DNA of 64,000 bases from an uncultured Pelagibacteraceae bacterium (GTDB lineage Bacteria > Pseudomonadota > Alphaproteobacteria > Pelagibacterales > Pelagibacteraceae): the NCBI GenBank assembly GCA_902557935.1, contig CACECJ010000001.1, forward strand, positions 62,001 through 126,000, written 5' to 3'. Under the pieces are notes generated by a model. That model saw only the letters and a program-made list of their open reading frames with translations. It was not told the DNA's origin and did not search any database. The position numbers and the translations under genes were made by a program. Position 1 is the stretch's first letter; every line of letters begins with the position of its first letter. Positions 8,398 through 17,416 of the stretch are shown here, piece by piece.

Positions 8398-9267
8398 TTA
8401 TTTTCTAAATCTTTTAATTAAACTTGAAGTATCCCATCTTTGACCACCCATTTTTTGGACTTCAGCATAATATTCATCAATTATTTTTGTGATAGGTAAA
8501 GGCGAGTTATTTTTCTTAGCTTCATCCATCGCTATTTTTAAATCTTTTCTCATCCAATCAACTGCAAAACCATAATCAAATTTATCTTCAATCATTGTTT
8601 TATGTCTATTTTCCATTTGCCAAGATTGAGCTGCACCTTTTGAAATTACTTCAATCACATCATGCATATTTAATCCTGCATTCATTCCAAAATTAATTGC
8701 TTCAGACAACCCTTGTACCAAACCCGCAATACAAATTTGGTTTACCATCTTAGTTAACTGACCACTTCCTGATGGACCAAGAAGTTTAATCTTTTTACTG
8801 TAGCAATCTATTACTGGTTCAGCTTTTTTATAAGGAGCTTCATCTCCTCCAACCATCACTGTTAAAATTCCACCTTCAGCTCCAGCTTGCCCACCTGAAA
8901 TAGGCGCATCCAAGAAATCAAAACCTTTTGATTTTGCCTCTTTGTAAAGTTCTCTGGCAATATTTGCAGATGCAGTAGTATTATCTACGTAGATCGCTCC
9001 TTTTTTTGCAGTTTTAAATAAACCTTTGTCACCTAAAGTCACCTCTCTTAAATCATTATCGTTTCCAACACATGTAAAAATAAAATCGCAGTCTTTTGCA
9101 GCATCCATTGGAGTATCTGCTGTTTTGCCTTTGTATTCCTTGATCCATTTTTCTGCTTTAGCTTTAGTTCGATTAAAAACTGTTACATCGTGACCAGCTT
9201 TTGATATATAACCTGCCATAGGGTATCCCATAACACCCAAACCTATGAAAGCAACTTTACAAGTCAT
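8398..9267 (-). CDS. NAD(P)-dependent beta-hydroxyacid dehydrogenase (3-hydroxyisobutyrate dehydrogenase-like)
   Basis: A 289-residue enzyme. The Rossmann loop FIGLGVMGYPMAG is at residues 7-19, DAPISGGQAGAEGG is the substrate-binding signature, and the catalytic Lys lies in QLTKMVNQ; the C-terminal half is the helical dimerisation domain. It would oxidise or reduce a short beta-hydroxyacid such as 3-hydroxyisobutyrate or tartronate semialdehyde. Its start codon lies only 2 bp from the divergent MFS gene's start, so the promoters must lie within each other's coding sequence. Exact substrate unknown. Confidence 0.88.
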   Translation of the reverse strand: MTCKVAFIGLGVMGYPMAGYISKAGHDVTVFNRTKAKAEKWIKEYKGKTADTPMDAAKDCDFIFTCVGNDNDLREVTLGDKGLFKTAKKGAIYVDNTTASANIARELYKEAKSKGFDFLDAPISGGQAGAEGGILTVMVGGDEAPYKKAEPVIDCYSKKIKLLGPSGSGQLTKMVNQICIAGLVQGLSEAINFGMNAGLNMHDVIEVISKGAAQSWQMENRHKTMIEDKFDYGFAVDWMRKDLKIAMDEAKKNNSPLPITKIIDEYYAEVQKMGGQRWDTSSLIKRFRK

Positions 9268-9269
9268 AA

Positions 9270-10484
9270 ATGATTAACCTCTCAATAAATAAAAAAGTAA
9301 TTTTATTCGGATTTATATTTACATTTTTTTCAAGTTTTGGACAGAGTTTTTTTTTGGGATTGTTTAACGCACCAATAAGAAATGAATTAGGTATTACTCA
9401 CGGACAATTCGGAAATATTTATGCTACTGCAACAATATTTTCTAGTCTTTTACTTATATGGGTCGGCAAGAAAATCGATGAATATCAAATAATCTATTAT
9501 TCTTTATTTGTTATTCTATTATTATTTTTTTCATCTTTATTTTTTTCTTTCATCAATAGTATTATTTTTTTATCAATCGGTATATTTTTAATGAGATTTT
9601 CTGGCCAAGGTTTAATGAGCCACACATCTACGACTACAATCTCAAGATTTTTTGAAAAGTCTAGGGGAAAAGCTCTAAGCACAATTTGGTTTGGATTATC
9701 ATCTGCAGAATTTATTTTACCTGTATTAGTAACTTACTTGTTTGTAATTTATTCTTGGAGATCTGTTTGGCAAGGAATAGCAATTATTGTAATTATATTT
9801 TTGCCTTTTGTTGTTTTATATACAATCAAACAAATTAAATTAGACTCTAGAGAAAAAGATTTAGATCCTAAAAAAAATTTTAAGATTAAAAGTTGGAGAA
9901 GAAGAGAAGTAATTAAAGATTACAGATTTTACATTATTTCACTCAATATGCTTGCAATGCCTTGGATAGCCACTGGAGTATTTGTTTATCAATCATTTAT
10001 TTCAGACTCAAAAATGTGGAATATTTACACAATTCCAAAAGCATTTATGGTTTATTCATTAGCTTCAATAATAACTTTATTTTTCTCAGGTTTTTTAGTT
10101 GATAAATTTACGAGTAGAAAATTAATTCCAATTATGAATATACCTCTGTTAATAGCTATGTTTGTACTATTTTATTACCAACATGAAATATCAGCATTTA
10201 TTTTTTTAGGCCTGGTAGGTATTTCAAATGGTTTAGCCAATGTGCTTGGATCATCTACTTGGGCTGAAATATATGGAGTAAAATTTATTGGATCCATTAA
10301 AGCTTTGACCACTGCTTTTATGGTGTTTTCAACTGCCTTTGGAACAGCAGTATTTGGTTTGATGATCGACAATGGTTTTTCAATTGAAAATATTGCTTTT
10401 GTATCAGGCATATACATTGTCATTTCGTTGGTTCTTTTGATATTAATAAGAAATAAGCTTGAACCTGTTAAGTTTAAAAAATAA
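9270..10484 (+). CDS. Major facilitator superfamily transporter
   Basis: A 404-residue inner-membrane protein with about 12 hydrophobic segments and a charged central loop (about residues 190-215). RFFEKSRGKALSTIWFGLS resembles the MFS loop between helices 4 and 5, and a basic cytoplasmic loop (DKFTSRKLIP) lies between helices 8 and 9. Substrate cannot be told. The ATG chosen is 2 bp from the divergent dehydrogenase start and has no clear ribosome binding site, so a slightly later start is possible. Confidence 0.82.
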   Translation: MINLSINKKVILFGFIFTFFSSFGQSFFLGLFNAPIRNELGITHGQFGNIYATATIFSSLLLIWVGKKIDEYQIIYYSLFVILLLFFSSLFFSFINSIIFLSIGIFLMRFSGQGLMSHTSTTTISRFFEKSRGKALSTIWFGLSSAEFILPVLVTYLFVIYSWRSVWQGIAIIVIIFLPFVVLYTIKQIKLDSREKDLDPKKNFKIKSWRRREVIKDYRFYIISLNMLAMPWIATGVFVYQSFISDSKMWNIYTIPKAFMVYSLASIITLFFSGFLVDKFTSRKLIPIMNIPLLIAMFVLFYYQHEISAFIFLGLVGISNGLANVLGSSTWAEIYGVKFIGSIKALTTAFMVFSTAFGTAVFGLMIDNGFSIENIAFVSGIYIVISLVLLILIRNKLEPVKFKK

Positions 10485-10513
10485 TTGATTTCTTAGATTT
10501 ATTTGCATATACA
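10485..10513 (+). promoter_or_regulatory. Sigma70-type promoter of rpoZ
   Basis: TTGATT at 10485-10490 and TATACA at 10508-10513 are separated by 17 bp, directly after the MFS gene stop. The predicted start of transcription is only a few bases before the rpoZ ATG at 10523, so the leader would be very short. Confidence 0.45.
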
Positions 10514-10522
10514 CTCTGCATC

Positions 10523-11020
10523 ATGGCAAGAATAACCGTAGAAGACTGTTTGGAAAAAGTTGATAACCAATATGATTTGGTTTTACTAGCTAAAGAAAGA
10601 ACTGTTCAGCTTAATGCTGGAGCTGCAGTACAAGTCGAAGAGGATAATGATAAACGAACTATTATTTCACTAAGAGAAATCGGCGATGGAAAAATTAATG
10701 TAAAAGAGGTTGAAGCTAGTGCAATAAAAAGATTGAGAAAAGAGCCTGACGAGACGGAGGAACAAGAGGAAATTGAAGAGGAAACTAACGACGATTTTGA
10801 AAATTTATATAAAGGGCAGGTTTCTAAAAGTGGTGTAGCGATATTACCATCAAAAAGGACAAGAAGAATTCCTGAAGTAAAAAAACCAAGCTTGGCTGAT
10901 GAAGCTCTTTCAGAACTAAAAGCAGAACAACCAGAAATTAAAGAGGAAAACTTAGACACTGAAGAAGCTCCTCTTGAATTAAGTGAAGAAGTTCCAACTG
11001 AAGAAAATAAATCAGACTAG
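10523..11020 (+). CDS. rpoZ: RNA polymerase omega subunit, with extended acidic C-terminus
   Basis: The N-terminal 75 residues are a typical omega subunit: MARITVEDCLEKVDNQYDLVLLAKERTVQL, then the conserved Lys/Thr-rich segment NDKRTIISLREI. Omega helps assemble beta-prime into RNA polymerase. Residues from about 75 to 165 form a low-complexity Glu-rich tail with a basic patch (PSKRTRRIPEVKKPSLADEA), well beyond the usual 70-100 residue length; its role is unknown. It is followed 3 nt later by dusA. Confidence 0.92.
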   Translation: MARITVEDCLEKVDNQYDLVLLAKERTVQLNAGAAVQVEEDNDKRTIISLREIGDGKINVKEVEASAIKRLRKEPDETEEQEEIEEETNDDFENLYKGQVSKSGVAILPSKRTRRIPEVKKPSLADEALSELKAEQPEIKEENLDTEEAPLELSEEVPTEENKSD

Positions 11021-11023
11021 ATT

Positions 11024-12007
11024 ATGAAAAAAACTGTTTCAGTTGCGCCTATGATGGATTGCACTGATAAGCACGAAATTTATTTTTTAAGTCTTATAAG
11101 CAAAAACATTCATCTGTACACTGAGATGATTGTTGCTAATGCAATTATAAGAGGAGATAAAACTAAACTGCTTTCATTTAAAAAAATAAATAATCCAGTG
11201 ACACTTCAAGTTGGTGGGTCGAATCCAAATGAACTAGCCGAAGCATGTAAGATTTCTGAAGACTACGGATATAAAGAAATTAATTTAAATTTAGGTTGTC
11301 CAAGTAAAAAAGTACAAAAAAATAAATTTGGTGCATGTCTTATGCAAGAACCAGATCTTGTAGCTAAATGCATTGAAGCAATGGCTAAAGCAACTAAATT
11401 ACCTGTAACAATTAAAACAAGAATTGGTTACAACGATGTGGAAAATTTTGAATTTTTAAAATCTTTTATTCAAACAACAAAAGATGCAGGTTCACAAAAA
11501 TTTATAATTCACGCACGAAAAGCTTTACTCAAAAAACTCACTCCAAAAGAAAATCTAAATATTCCACCATTAAAATATGATTTTGTTTATAAATTGAAAG
11601 ATTGTTTTAGAGAAGATGAAATAATTATTAATGGCGGAGTAAAAACAATAGAAGAAATCAAAAATCATTTAACAAAAGTTGACGGTGTGATGATTGGAAG
11701 AGCTATTTATCACTCACCTTATTTTTTAGCAGATATTGAAAAAGAAATCTTTAATAATAAAAACGTACCAACAAGAACAGAAGTTATGGAAAATTTAATT
11801 CCTTATATTCAAGAACAAACATCAAAAGGTGTACAGTTAAATCATATAATGAGACATACGGTAGGCTTGTTCCATGGGCAAAATGGTTCAAAAACTTGGA
11901 AGCAATATTTATCTAAAAATATGTGTATAAGAGATGCAGATTTACAAAAAGTAAATCATATTATGGATCAAGTTAGAAAAACTAATCCTATTTCATTAGA
12001 GAGATAG
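11024..12007 (+). CDS. dusA: tRNA-dihydrouridine synthase A
   Basis: A 327-residue FMN-dependent TIM-barrel enzyme that reduces uridine to dihydrouridine in the tRNA D-loop (U20/U20a class). It has the DusA N-terminus SVAPMMDCTDKH, INLNLGCPSKKVQKNKFGACLM with catalytic Cys105, TIKTRIGYND, IIHARKALLKKLTPKEN and a C-terminal helical RNA-binding region with MRHTVGLFHG. The last three motifs separate DusA from DusB/C. It lies between rpoZ and a permease in a tight co-oriented run. Confidence 0.93.
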   Translation: MKKTVSVAPMMDCTDKHEIYFLSLISKNIHLYTEMIVANAIIRGDKTKLLSFKKINNPVTLQVGGSNPNELAEACKISEDYGYKEINLNLGCPSKKVQKNKFGACLMQEPDLVAKCIEAMAKATKLPVTIKTRIGYNDVENFEFLKSFIQTTKDAGSQKFIIHARKALLKKLTPKENLNIPPLKYDFVYKLKDCFREDEIIINGGVKTIEEIKNHLTKVDGVMIGRAIYHSPYFLADIEKEIFNNKNVPTRTEVMENLIPYIQEQTSKGVQLNHIMRHTVGLFHGQNGSKTWKQYLSKNMCIRDADLQKVNHIMDQVRKTNPISLER

Positions 12008-12009
12008 TT

Positions 12010-12840
12010 TTGGATATCCTTTCTCAATCAGAAATAATTTATTTAGTTTTAATAATGATTGCTACAGCAATACCTGCAGGGTTTGCTGCAGGACTTTTTG
12101 GTATTGGGGGAGGGTTAGTAACGGTCCCTATATTGTTTTATATATTTAGCTTTTCAGGAATAGAAACAGCTTATGTTATGCACTTAGCAGTAGGAACTTC
12201 ATTTGGAATTATCATACCTACCTCAACTGTTTCTGTGTTAACTCATCATCAACATAAAGCCGTTGATTTTAGTATTGTAAAAGGCTTTGGGTTTTTTGTT
12301 GCAACTGGAGTAATTTTAGGAACAATATTTGCTGCAAGCTTAGAAACAAAACTTTTGATATTATTTTTTACTATTGTTGTATATGTTCTTGCATTCTACT
12401 TACTGTTTTTAAAAGAAAAAGAGACAAATATAGAAATTAAAATAGGAATATTTTCAAAAGCAATCTCAGGAATTGTGAGCGGCTTTATTTCTGCACCAAT
12501 GGGCATAGGTGGAGCTGTAATGAATGTTCCAATATTAAAATTTTTTGGATATCCGATAAATAAAGCAATCGGTAGCGCTGCTGCAATTGGATTTATAATT
12601 GCTTTATTTGGTGCTGTTGGCTTTTTGATTTCTGGTTCATACTTAGAAGCTGATTTACCTTTGAGCGTTGGATTTTTGAATATTCCAGCTTTTTTAGTTT
12701 TTTTTCCTATTACTGCTTTCATGGCAAGATTTGGCGCAAAGGCCAGTCATAAAGTTGATAAAATGAGAATGACTAAATATTTTGGATTATTTTTAATAGT
12801 CATTGGAACTAGATTTTTATACGAGTATTTTAAAATTTAA
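12010..12840 (+). CDS. TauE/SafE family membrane permease
   Basis: A 276-residue integral membrane protein with about eight hydrophobic segments. Two glycine-rich half-motifs mark the family: GFAAGLFGIGGGLVTVPIL near the N-terminus and GFISAPMGIGGAVMNVPILK in the second half. Members export or import sulfite, sulfoacetate or other small organosulfur anions. The frame opens with TTG at 12010, 2 nt after dusA; an ATG 45 nt later is an alternative. The 3' end overlaps the convergent phosphohexomutase by 4 bp. Confidence 0.87.
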   Translation: MDILSQSEIIYLVLIMIATAIPAGFAAGLFGIGGGLVTVPILFYIFSFSGIETAYVMHLAVGTSFGIIIPTSTVSVLTHHQHKAVDFSIVKGFGFFVATGVILGTIFAASLETKLLILFFTIVVYVLAFYLLFLKEKETNIEIKIGIFSKAISGIVSGFISAPMGIGGAVMNVPILKFFGYPINKAIGSAAAIGFIIALFGAVGFLISGSYLEADLPLSVGFLNIPAFLVFFPITAFMARFGAKASHKVDKMRMTKYFGLFLIVIGTRFLYEYFKI

Positions 12841-14279
12841 ATTTTTTGATCATATTCGCCAATCTTTCCAGTTTTCTGCAAAAGATTATCTATAAATTCA
12901 AAAATTTTTTTCTTTTTTTCATCTGACTTAGTGCTTTCAGCCACAATTACCAAAGAGGGCTTATTGGATGATGCCCTAATTAAACCCCATGATCCATCCT
13001 CTAAAGAAAATCTAACGCCATTAATTGTTAATACTTCAACAATATTTTGATTATCAATCTTAATACCTTCATCTTTTAATTTCTTTACCTCTTTTACCAT
13101 TTCATCAACTACTTTATATTTCTCTTCATCTTTGCAATATGGAGCCATTGTTGGAGTTTGATAAGTTATTGGTAATATTTTTATAATTTCACTCATTTTT
13201 TTGTTTTGATTTACAATGAGATGACAAACTTGTATTGCCGAATTTATCCCATCATCATAACCATACCCTAAGGGTTGATTAAAGAAAAAATGTCCGCTCT
13301 TTTCAAAACCAGCTAATGCTTTTTCTTTATTTACTTTTCTTTTTATGTGCGAATGACCAGTTTTCCAGTAAATGGTTTCACATCCATTTTCTCTAAGTAT
13401 TTTATCATTTTTAAATAGTCCAGTTGATTTAACGTCAACAATAAATGTTGCATCTCTATGTTTGTTTGAAAGATTTCTCGCAATTAGTAACCCAATTTTA
13501 TCTGAGAATATTTCATTACCTTTTTCATCTATAACTCCGCATCTATCTCCATCTCCATCAAAACCAAATCCAATATCAGCTTTATTATCTTTTACGGCTT
13601 TAGCTATTGCATGGAGCATCTCAAGATCCTCCGGATTTGGGTTATATTTAGGAAAGGACCAATCTAAATTACAATCTAATTCTATGACTTCGCATCCGAT
13701 ACCTTTTAAAATTTCTGGCGCAAATATTCCTGCCGTCCCATTTCCACAAGCTACCACAGCTTTTATTTTTTTATTTAACTTATTTTTTTTAATTAAATCT
13801 TGTATATATACGTTCTTAAAATTATCTATTTTTTTTAATGATCCTTTTCCACTTAAATATTTTTTATTTAAAGTAATATCTTTTAAGTTTTCCATTTCTT
13901 CAGGCGCATGTGTTAAACCTTTTTGAATACCCATTTTTACACCTGTCCAACCATTTTCATTATGGCTAGCAGTTACCATTGCTATTGCGTCTGAGTTTAA
14001 ATTAAACTGAGCAAAATAAACCATTGGGGAAAGAGATAAACCTACGTCTTCAACATTACACCCAGTTGAAATCAAACCTTCAGTTAAAGCTTTTTTAATT
14101 TTCTCACTGTATGATCTATAATCATGACCAACTATTATTCTCGGATTTTCTTTTTTGGTGTGGCTTATTATTTGAGTTCCTAAGCCTTTGCCTAAATTAG
14201 TGATTCCCTCAATATCGATCTCTTTTTCAAAGACCCACCTCGCGTCGTACTCTCTAAAACCATTTGGATTGATTTTCAT
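12837..14279 (-). CDS. Phosphomannomutase/phosphoglucomutase
   Basis: A 480-residue alpha-D-phosphohexomutase with all four family signatures: NPNGFREYDARW at the N-terminus, the phosphoserine loop TASHNENGWTG (Ser near residue 101), the metal loop GFDGDGDRCG and the sugar loop GFEKSGHFFF, with a C-terminal phosphate-binding domain (IRASSNKPSLV). It interconverts 1- and 6-phosphates of mannose or glucose for nucleotide-sugar supply. The ManB/AlgC choice is not resolvable by eye. It is transcribed away from nrdA across a 186-bp regulatory spacer. Confidence 0.9.
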   Translation of the reverse strand: MKINPNGFREYDARWVFEKEIDIEGITNLGKGLGTQIISHTKKENPRIIVGHDYRSYSEKIKKALTEGLISTGCNVEDVGLSLSPMVYFAQFNLNSDAIAMVTASHNENGWTGVKMGIQKGLTHAPEEMENLKDITLNKKYLSGKGSLKKIDNFKNVYIQDLIKKNKLNKKIKAVVACGNGTAGIFAPEILKGIGCEVIELDCNLDWSFPKYNPNPEDLEMLHAIAKAVKDNKADIGFGFDGDGDRCGVIDEKGNEIFSDKIGLLIARNLSNKHRDATFIVDVKSTGLFKNDKILRENGCETIYWKTGHSHIKRKVNKEKALAGFEKSGHFFFNQPLGYGYDDGINSAIQVCHLIVNQNKKMSEIIKILPITYQTPTMAPYCKDEEKYKVVDEMVKEVKKLKDEGIKIDNQNIVEVLTINGVRFSLEDGSWGLIRASSNKPSLVIVAESTKSDEKKKKIFEFIDNLLQKTGKIGEYDQKI

Positions 14280-14342
14280 TAGTAATAAATACTAGAGAAT
14301 ATAGGCATTTGTTATTAAATGTTTATTAACAAAACTTTCCAC

Positions 14343-14371
14343 TTGCAAAATTAATCAGATGTTCTTATAAT
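14343..14371 (+). promoter_or_regulatory. Sigma70-type promoter of nrdAB
   Basis: TTGCAA at 14343-14348 and a consensus TATAAT at 14366-14371 are separated by 17 bp. The predicted transcription start near 14378 lies just before the NrdR-like boxes, leaving an 85-90 nt leader before the nrdA ATG. Confidence 0.6.
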
Positions 14372-14384
14372 GTTCTATTGATTT

Positions 14385-14431
14385 CGATGTTATATAGTAT
14401 ATTAACATATCTGTAACACAACATGTAGTTG
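14385..14431 (+). promoter_or_regulatory. Tandem NrdR-like operator boxes
   Basis: Two 16-bp sites resemble the NrdR box ACACWATATATWGTGT. The downstream site ACACAACATGTAGTTG (14416-14431) matches about 12 of 16 positions and contains the inverted repeat ACAAC/GTTGT. The upstream site CGATGTTATATAGTAT (14385-14400) matches about 10 of 16, best in its right half. Their starts are 31 bp apart, the usual three-helical-turn spacing of NrdR box pairs. They lie just downstream of the predicted promoter, where repressor binding would block nrdAB transcription. Confidence 0.55.
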
Positions 14432-14465
14432 TTTTGTTAACAAATCGAGTAAAAACAAGGAAAAT

Positions 14466-16415
14466 ATGAATAAAAGTGTATCATTGGCAATAGAGAAAGC
14501 TGTCGGCTCCATAAGCCAAAAAAACCAAAACGAACTAAAGAATAACGGACCCAAAAAGCCTGATTTATTCTCTTTATCTGGAGACACAGAATTATTCCAA
14601 AACGAGAAGGGTATCACTATCAAGATTGATAGATCTAGAGATGAAAACTTAACTGATTTTGGAAGAGCTACACTTACAGACAGATATTTAGGTCAGAACG
14701 AAAGTTTTCAAGATTTATTTGCTAGAGTTGCGAGCGTTTACGCTGATGATAATTTACACGCACAACGAATTTACAATTATATAAGTAATTTATGGTTTAT
14801 GCCTGCTACACCTGTTTTATCTAACGGCGGTACAGAAAGAGGACTGCCAATTTCATGTTTTTTAAACGAGGCTAGCGATAGCCTAGAGGGAATAACAAAT
14901 CTTTGGGAAGAAAACGTTTGGCTTGCAGCTAGAGGCGGCGGTATAGGAAGCTATTGGGGTAATCTAAGATCAATTGGAGAAAAAATAGGAAAAGTTGGAA
15001 AGACTTCAGGGATTATTCCTTTTATAAAAGTGATGGATTCTTTAACTTTAGCTATCAGCCAAGGTTCTTTAAGAAGAGGTTCAGCTGCTTGTTATTTACA
15101 AATTGATCATCCTGAAATTGAAGAATTTATTGAAATGAGAAGACCGACTGGTGGAGATGTTAATAGAAGATCTTTAAATTTACATCATGGAGTTTTAGTA
15201 ACGGATGAGTTTATGAGAGCAGTAGAAACAGGTGGCCAATGGGCATTAAGAAGTCCTTACGATGGATCTGTTCAACAAACTATACCAGCAAGAAATTTAT
15301 GGATTAGATTACTGACTGCAAGAATTGAAACTGGTGAGCCTTACATCGTTTACATTGATACAGTCAACAGACAAATTCCACAGCATCACAAACTCGCTGG
15401 ATTAAAAGTTAAAACATCTAACCTTTGCAGTGAAATTACGTTACCAACTGGAGTTGATAATGAGGGAAATCAAAGAACAGCAGTTTGTTGTTTATCATCA
15501 TTAAATTTAGACACTTACGATCAGTGGAAAGACGATCCACAATTTGTTGAAGACGTAATGAGATTTTTAGATAACGTTATGACTGATTTTATCAATAGAG
15601 CCCCTGATGAATTTGCTCATGCAAAATACTCAGCAATGAGAGAAAGAAGTGTTGGTCTTGGAGTTATGGGATTACACTCATATTTCCAGCAAAAAAATAT
15701 TCCTTTTGGATCAGTAATGAGCAAAGTGTGGAACAAAAAAATATTCCAAAATATTCAAGAAAAAGTTGATGAAGCATCAAAGACTTTGGCTGATGAAAGA
15801 GGATCATGTCCTGATGCAGCAGAATATGGAATGAAGGAAAGATTTTCTAATAAAACAGCTATAGCTCCAACAGCTTCTATTTCAATTATTTGTGGAGGAT
15901 CTTCTCCTGGAATAGAACCTATTGCTGCTAACAGCTACACTCATAAAACACTTTCAGGTTCATTTAACGTAAGAAATAAATATCTAAAGAAGATACTTCA
16001 AAAATATAATAAGGATACAGATGAAGTTTGGTCAACAATAACGACTAATCAAGGATCTGTATCACACCTAAACTTTTTAACTGCAAATGAAAAAGATACA
16101 TTTAAAACTGCTTTTGAAATCGATCAAAGATGGATCGTTGAACTTGGTGCAGATAGAACTCCGCATATTTCACAAGCACAGTCAGTAAATATCTTTGTTC
16201 CAGCAGATATTCATAAAAAAGAACTTCACGATATTCATTTTCAAGCATGGAAAAAAGGTTTGAAAAGCCTTTATTACTGTAGATCCAAATCAATCCAGAG
16301 AGCTGAAAATGTAAACAATGGATCTTCAACAGATGTGACAAAAAATGTTTACTCTGGAAAACAAGAATCAAATAATGAAAGCAATAACTATGAGGAGTGT
16401 TTATCATGTCAGTAG
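14466..16415 (+). CDS. nrdA: Class I ribonucleoside-diphosphate reductase alpha subunit, no ATP-cone
   Basis: A 649-residue catalytic subunit that reduces ribonucleotides with NrdB. Key parts are PATPVLSNGGTERGLPISCFLNE (first redox Cys and substrate site), LAARGGGIGSYWG, TSNLCSEITLP (thiyl radical Cys), TAPTASISIICGGSSPGIEP and a C-terminal swinging pair ECLSCQ. The typical N-terminal ATP-cone (overall activity site) is not visible: the first about 60 residues are low-complexity and lead straight into the catalytic barrel. An AAGG ribosome site precedes the ATG. Its last 10 nt overlap nrdB. Confidence 0.95.
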   Translation: MNKSVSLAIEKAVGSISQKNQNELKNNGPKKPDLFSLSGDTELFQNEKGITIKIDRSRDENLTDFGRATLTDRYLGQNESFQDLFARVASVYADDNLHAQRIYNYISNLWFMPATPVLSNGGTERGLPISCFLNEASDSLEGITNLWEENVWLAARGGGIGSYWGNLRSIGEKIGKVGKTSGIIPFIKVMDSLTLAISQGSLRRGSAACYLQIDHPEIEEFIEMRRPTGGDVNRRSLNLHHGVLVTDEFMRAVETGGQWALRSPYDGSVQQTIPARNLWIRLLTARIETGEPYIVYIDTVNRQIPQHHKLAGLKVKTSNLCSEITLPTGVDNEGNQRTAVCCLSSLNLDTYDQWKDDPQFVEDVMRFLDNVMTDFINRAPDEFAHAKYSAMRERSVGLGVMGLHSYFQQKNIPFGSVMSKVWNKKIFQNIQEKVDEASKTLADERGSCPDAAEYGMKERFSNKTAIAPTASISIICGGSSPGIEPIAANSYTHKTLSGSFNVRNKYLKKILQKYNKDTDEVWSTITTNQGSVSHLNFLTANEKDTFKTAFEIDQRWIVELGADRTPHISQAQSVNIFVPADIHKKELHDIHFQAWKKGLKSLYYCRSKSIQRAENVNNGSSTDVTKNVYSGKQESNNESNNYEECLSCQ

Positions 16416-17413
16416 CAGAAAAAACTAAACCAACAATTATTCAACCTAATAAGATGGGTTTATTAGTAGAAAACCCAGTTTACAAACCCTTTAGATATCC
16501 ATGGTGTTACGACGCCTGGTTAACTCAACAGAGAATTCATTGGCTACCGGAAGAAGTGCCACTAGGAGATGATGTTAGAGACTGGCAGAAAAATTTATCA
16601 GTTGAGGAAAAAAATCTTTTAACTCACATCTTTAGATTTTTTACTCAAGCAGATGTTGAGGTAAACAATTGTTATTTAAGACACTACACAACAGTTTTTA
16701 AACCAACGGAAGTTTTAATGATGATGACGGCATTTGCTGCAATGGAAACTGTTCACATTGCTGCTTATTCTCATCTATTAGATACCATCGGAATGCCAGA
16801 GACAGAGTACTCAGCATTTCTACAGTATAAAGAAATGAAAGATAAATACGATTATATGCAAGGCTTTGATGTTAAGTCAAAACATAACATAGCAATGACG
16901 ATGGCTGTATTTTCTGCCTTCACAGAAGGTTTGCAATTATTTGCTAGTTTCGCAATCTTATTAAACTTCCCTAGATTCAATAAAATGAAAGGGATGGGCC
17001 AAATTGTAACTTGGTCAGTCAGAGATGAAACTTTGCACTGTAATTCTATGATTAGACTTTTTAGAGATTTCATTAAAGAAGAACCACAAATTTGGAATGA
17101 CAAACTAAAAAATGAAATCTATGAAGCATGTAAAACAATTGTTCACCATGAAGATGCATTTATTGATCTTGCTTTTCAAATGGGTCCAATGCAAGGTTTA
17201 ACTGCAGATGAAGTTAAACAGTACATTAGATTTATTGGCAACAGAAGATTAGAACAATTAGGTTTAAATCCTATTTACGATGTTAAGAAAAATCCATTAA
17301 CATGGTTAGATACAATGCTTAACGGAGTAGAGCACATGAACTTTTTTGAAGGTAGAGCTACAGAATATTCTAAAGCATCTACAAAAGGTACATGGGGCGA
17401 AGTATTTGCTTAA
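16406..17413 (+). CDS. nrdB: Class I ribonucleoside-diphosphate reductase beta subunit
   Basis: A 335-residue ferritin-like radical subunit. ATG 16406 is chosen because GAGGAG lies just upstream; an in-frame GTG at 16397 is weaker. Candidate metal ligands are acidic residues in TQADVEVNN, Glu and His in AMETVHIAAYSH (Tyr next to the second His motif is the likely radical residue), Glu in FTEGLQLFAS, and Glu/His in RDETLHCNSM. No N-terminal ATP-cone is seen here either, so neither subunit carries the usual dATP switch. Confidence 0.95.
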   Translation: MSVAEKTKPTIIQPNKMGLLVENPVYKPFRYPWCYDAWLTQQRIHWLPEEVPLGDDVRDWQKNLSVEEKNLLTHIFRFFTQADVEVNNCYLRHYTTVFKPTEVLMMMTAFAAMETVHIAAYSHLLDTIGMPETEYSAFLQYKEMKDKYDYMQGFDVKSKHNIAMTMAVFSAFTEGLQLFASFAILLNFPRFNKMKGMGQIVTWSVRDETLHCNSMIRLFRDFIKEEPQIWNDKLKNEIYEACKTIVHHEDAFIDLAFQMGPMQGLTADEVKQYIRFIGNRRLEQLGLNPIYDVKKNPLTWLDTMLNGVEHMNFFEGRATEYSKASTKGTWGEVFA

Positions 17414-17416
17414 TAC

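Noticed and set aside
13372-13926. Long open frame on the plus strand inside the phosphohexomutase gene
   Set aside because: It is antisense to a fully conserved enzyme, has no ribosome site and its translation resembles no protein.
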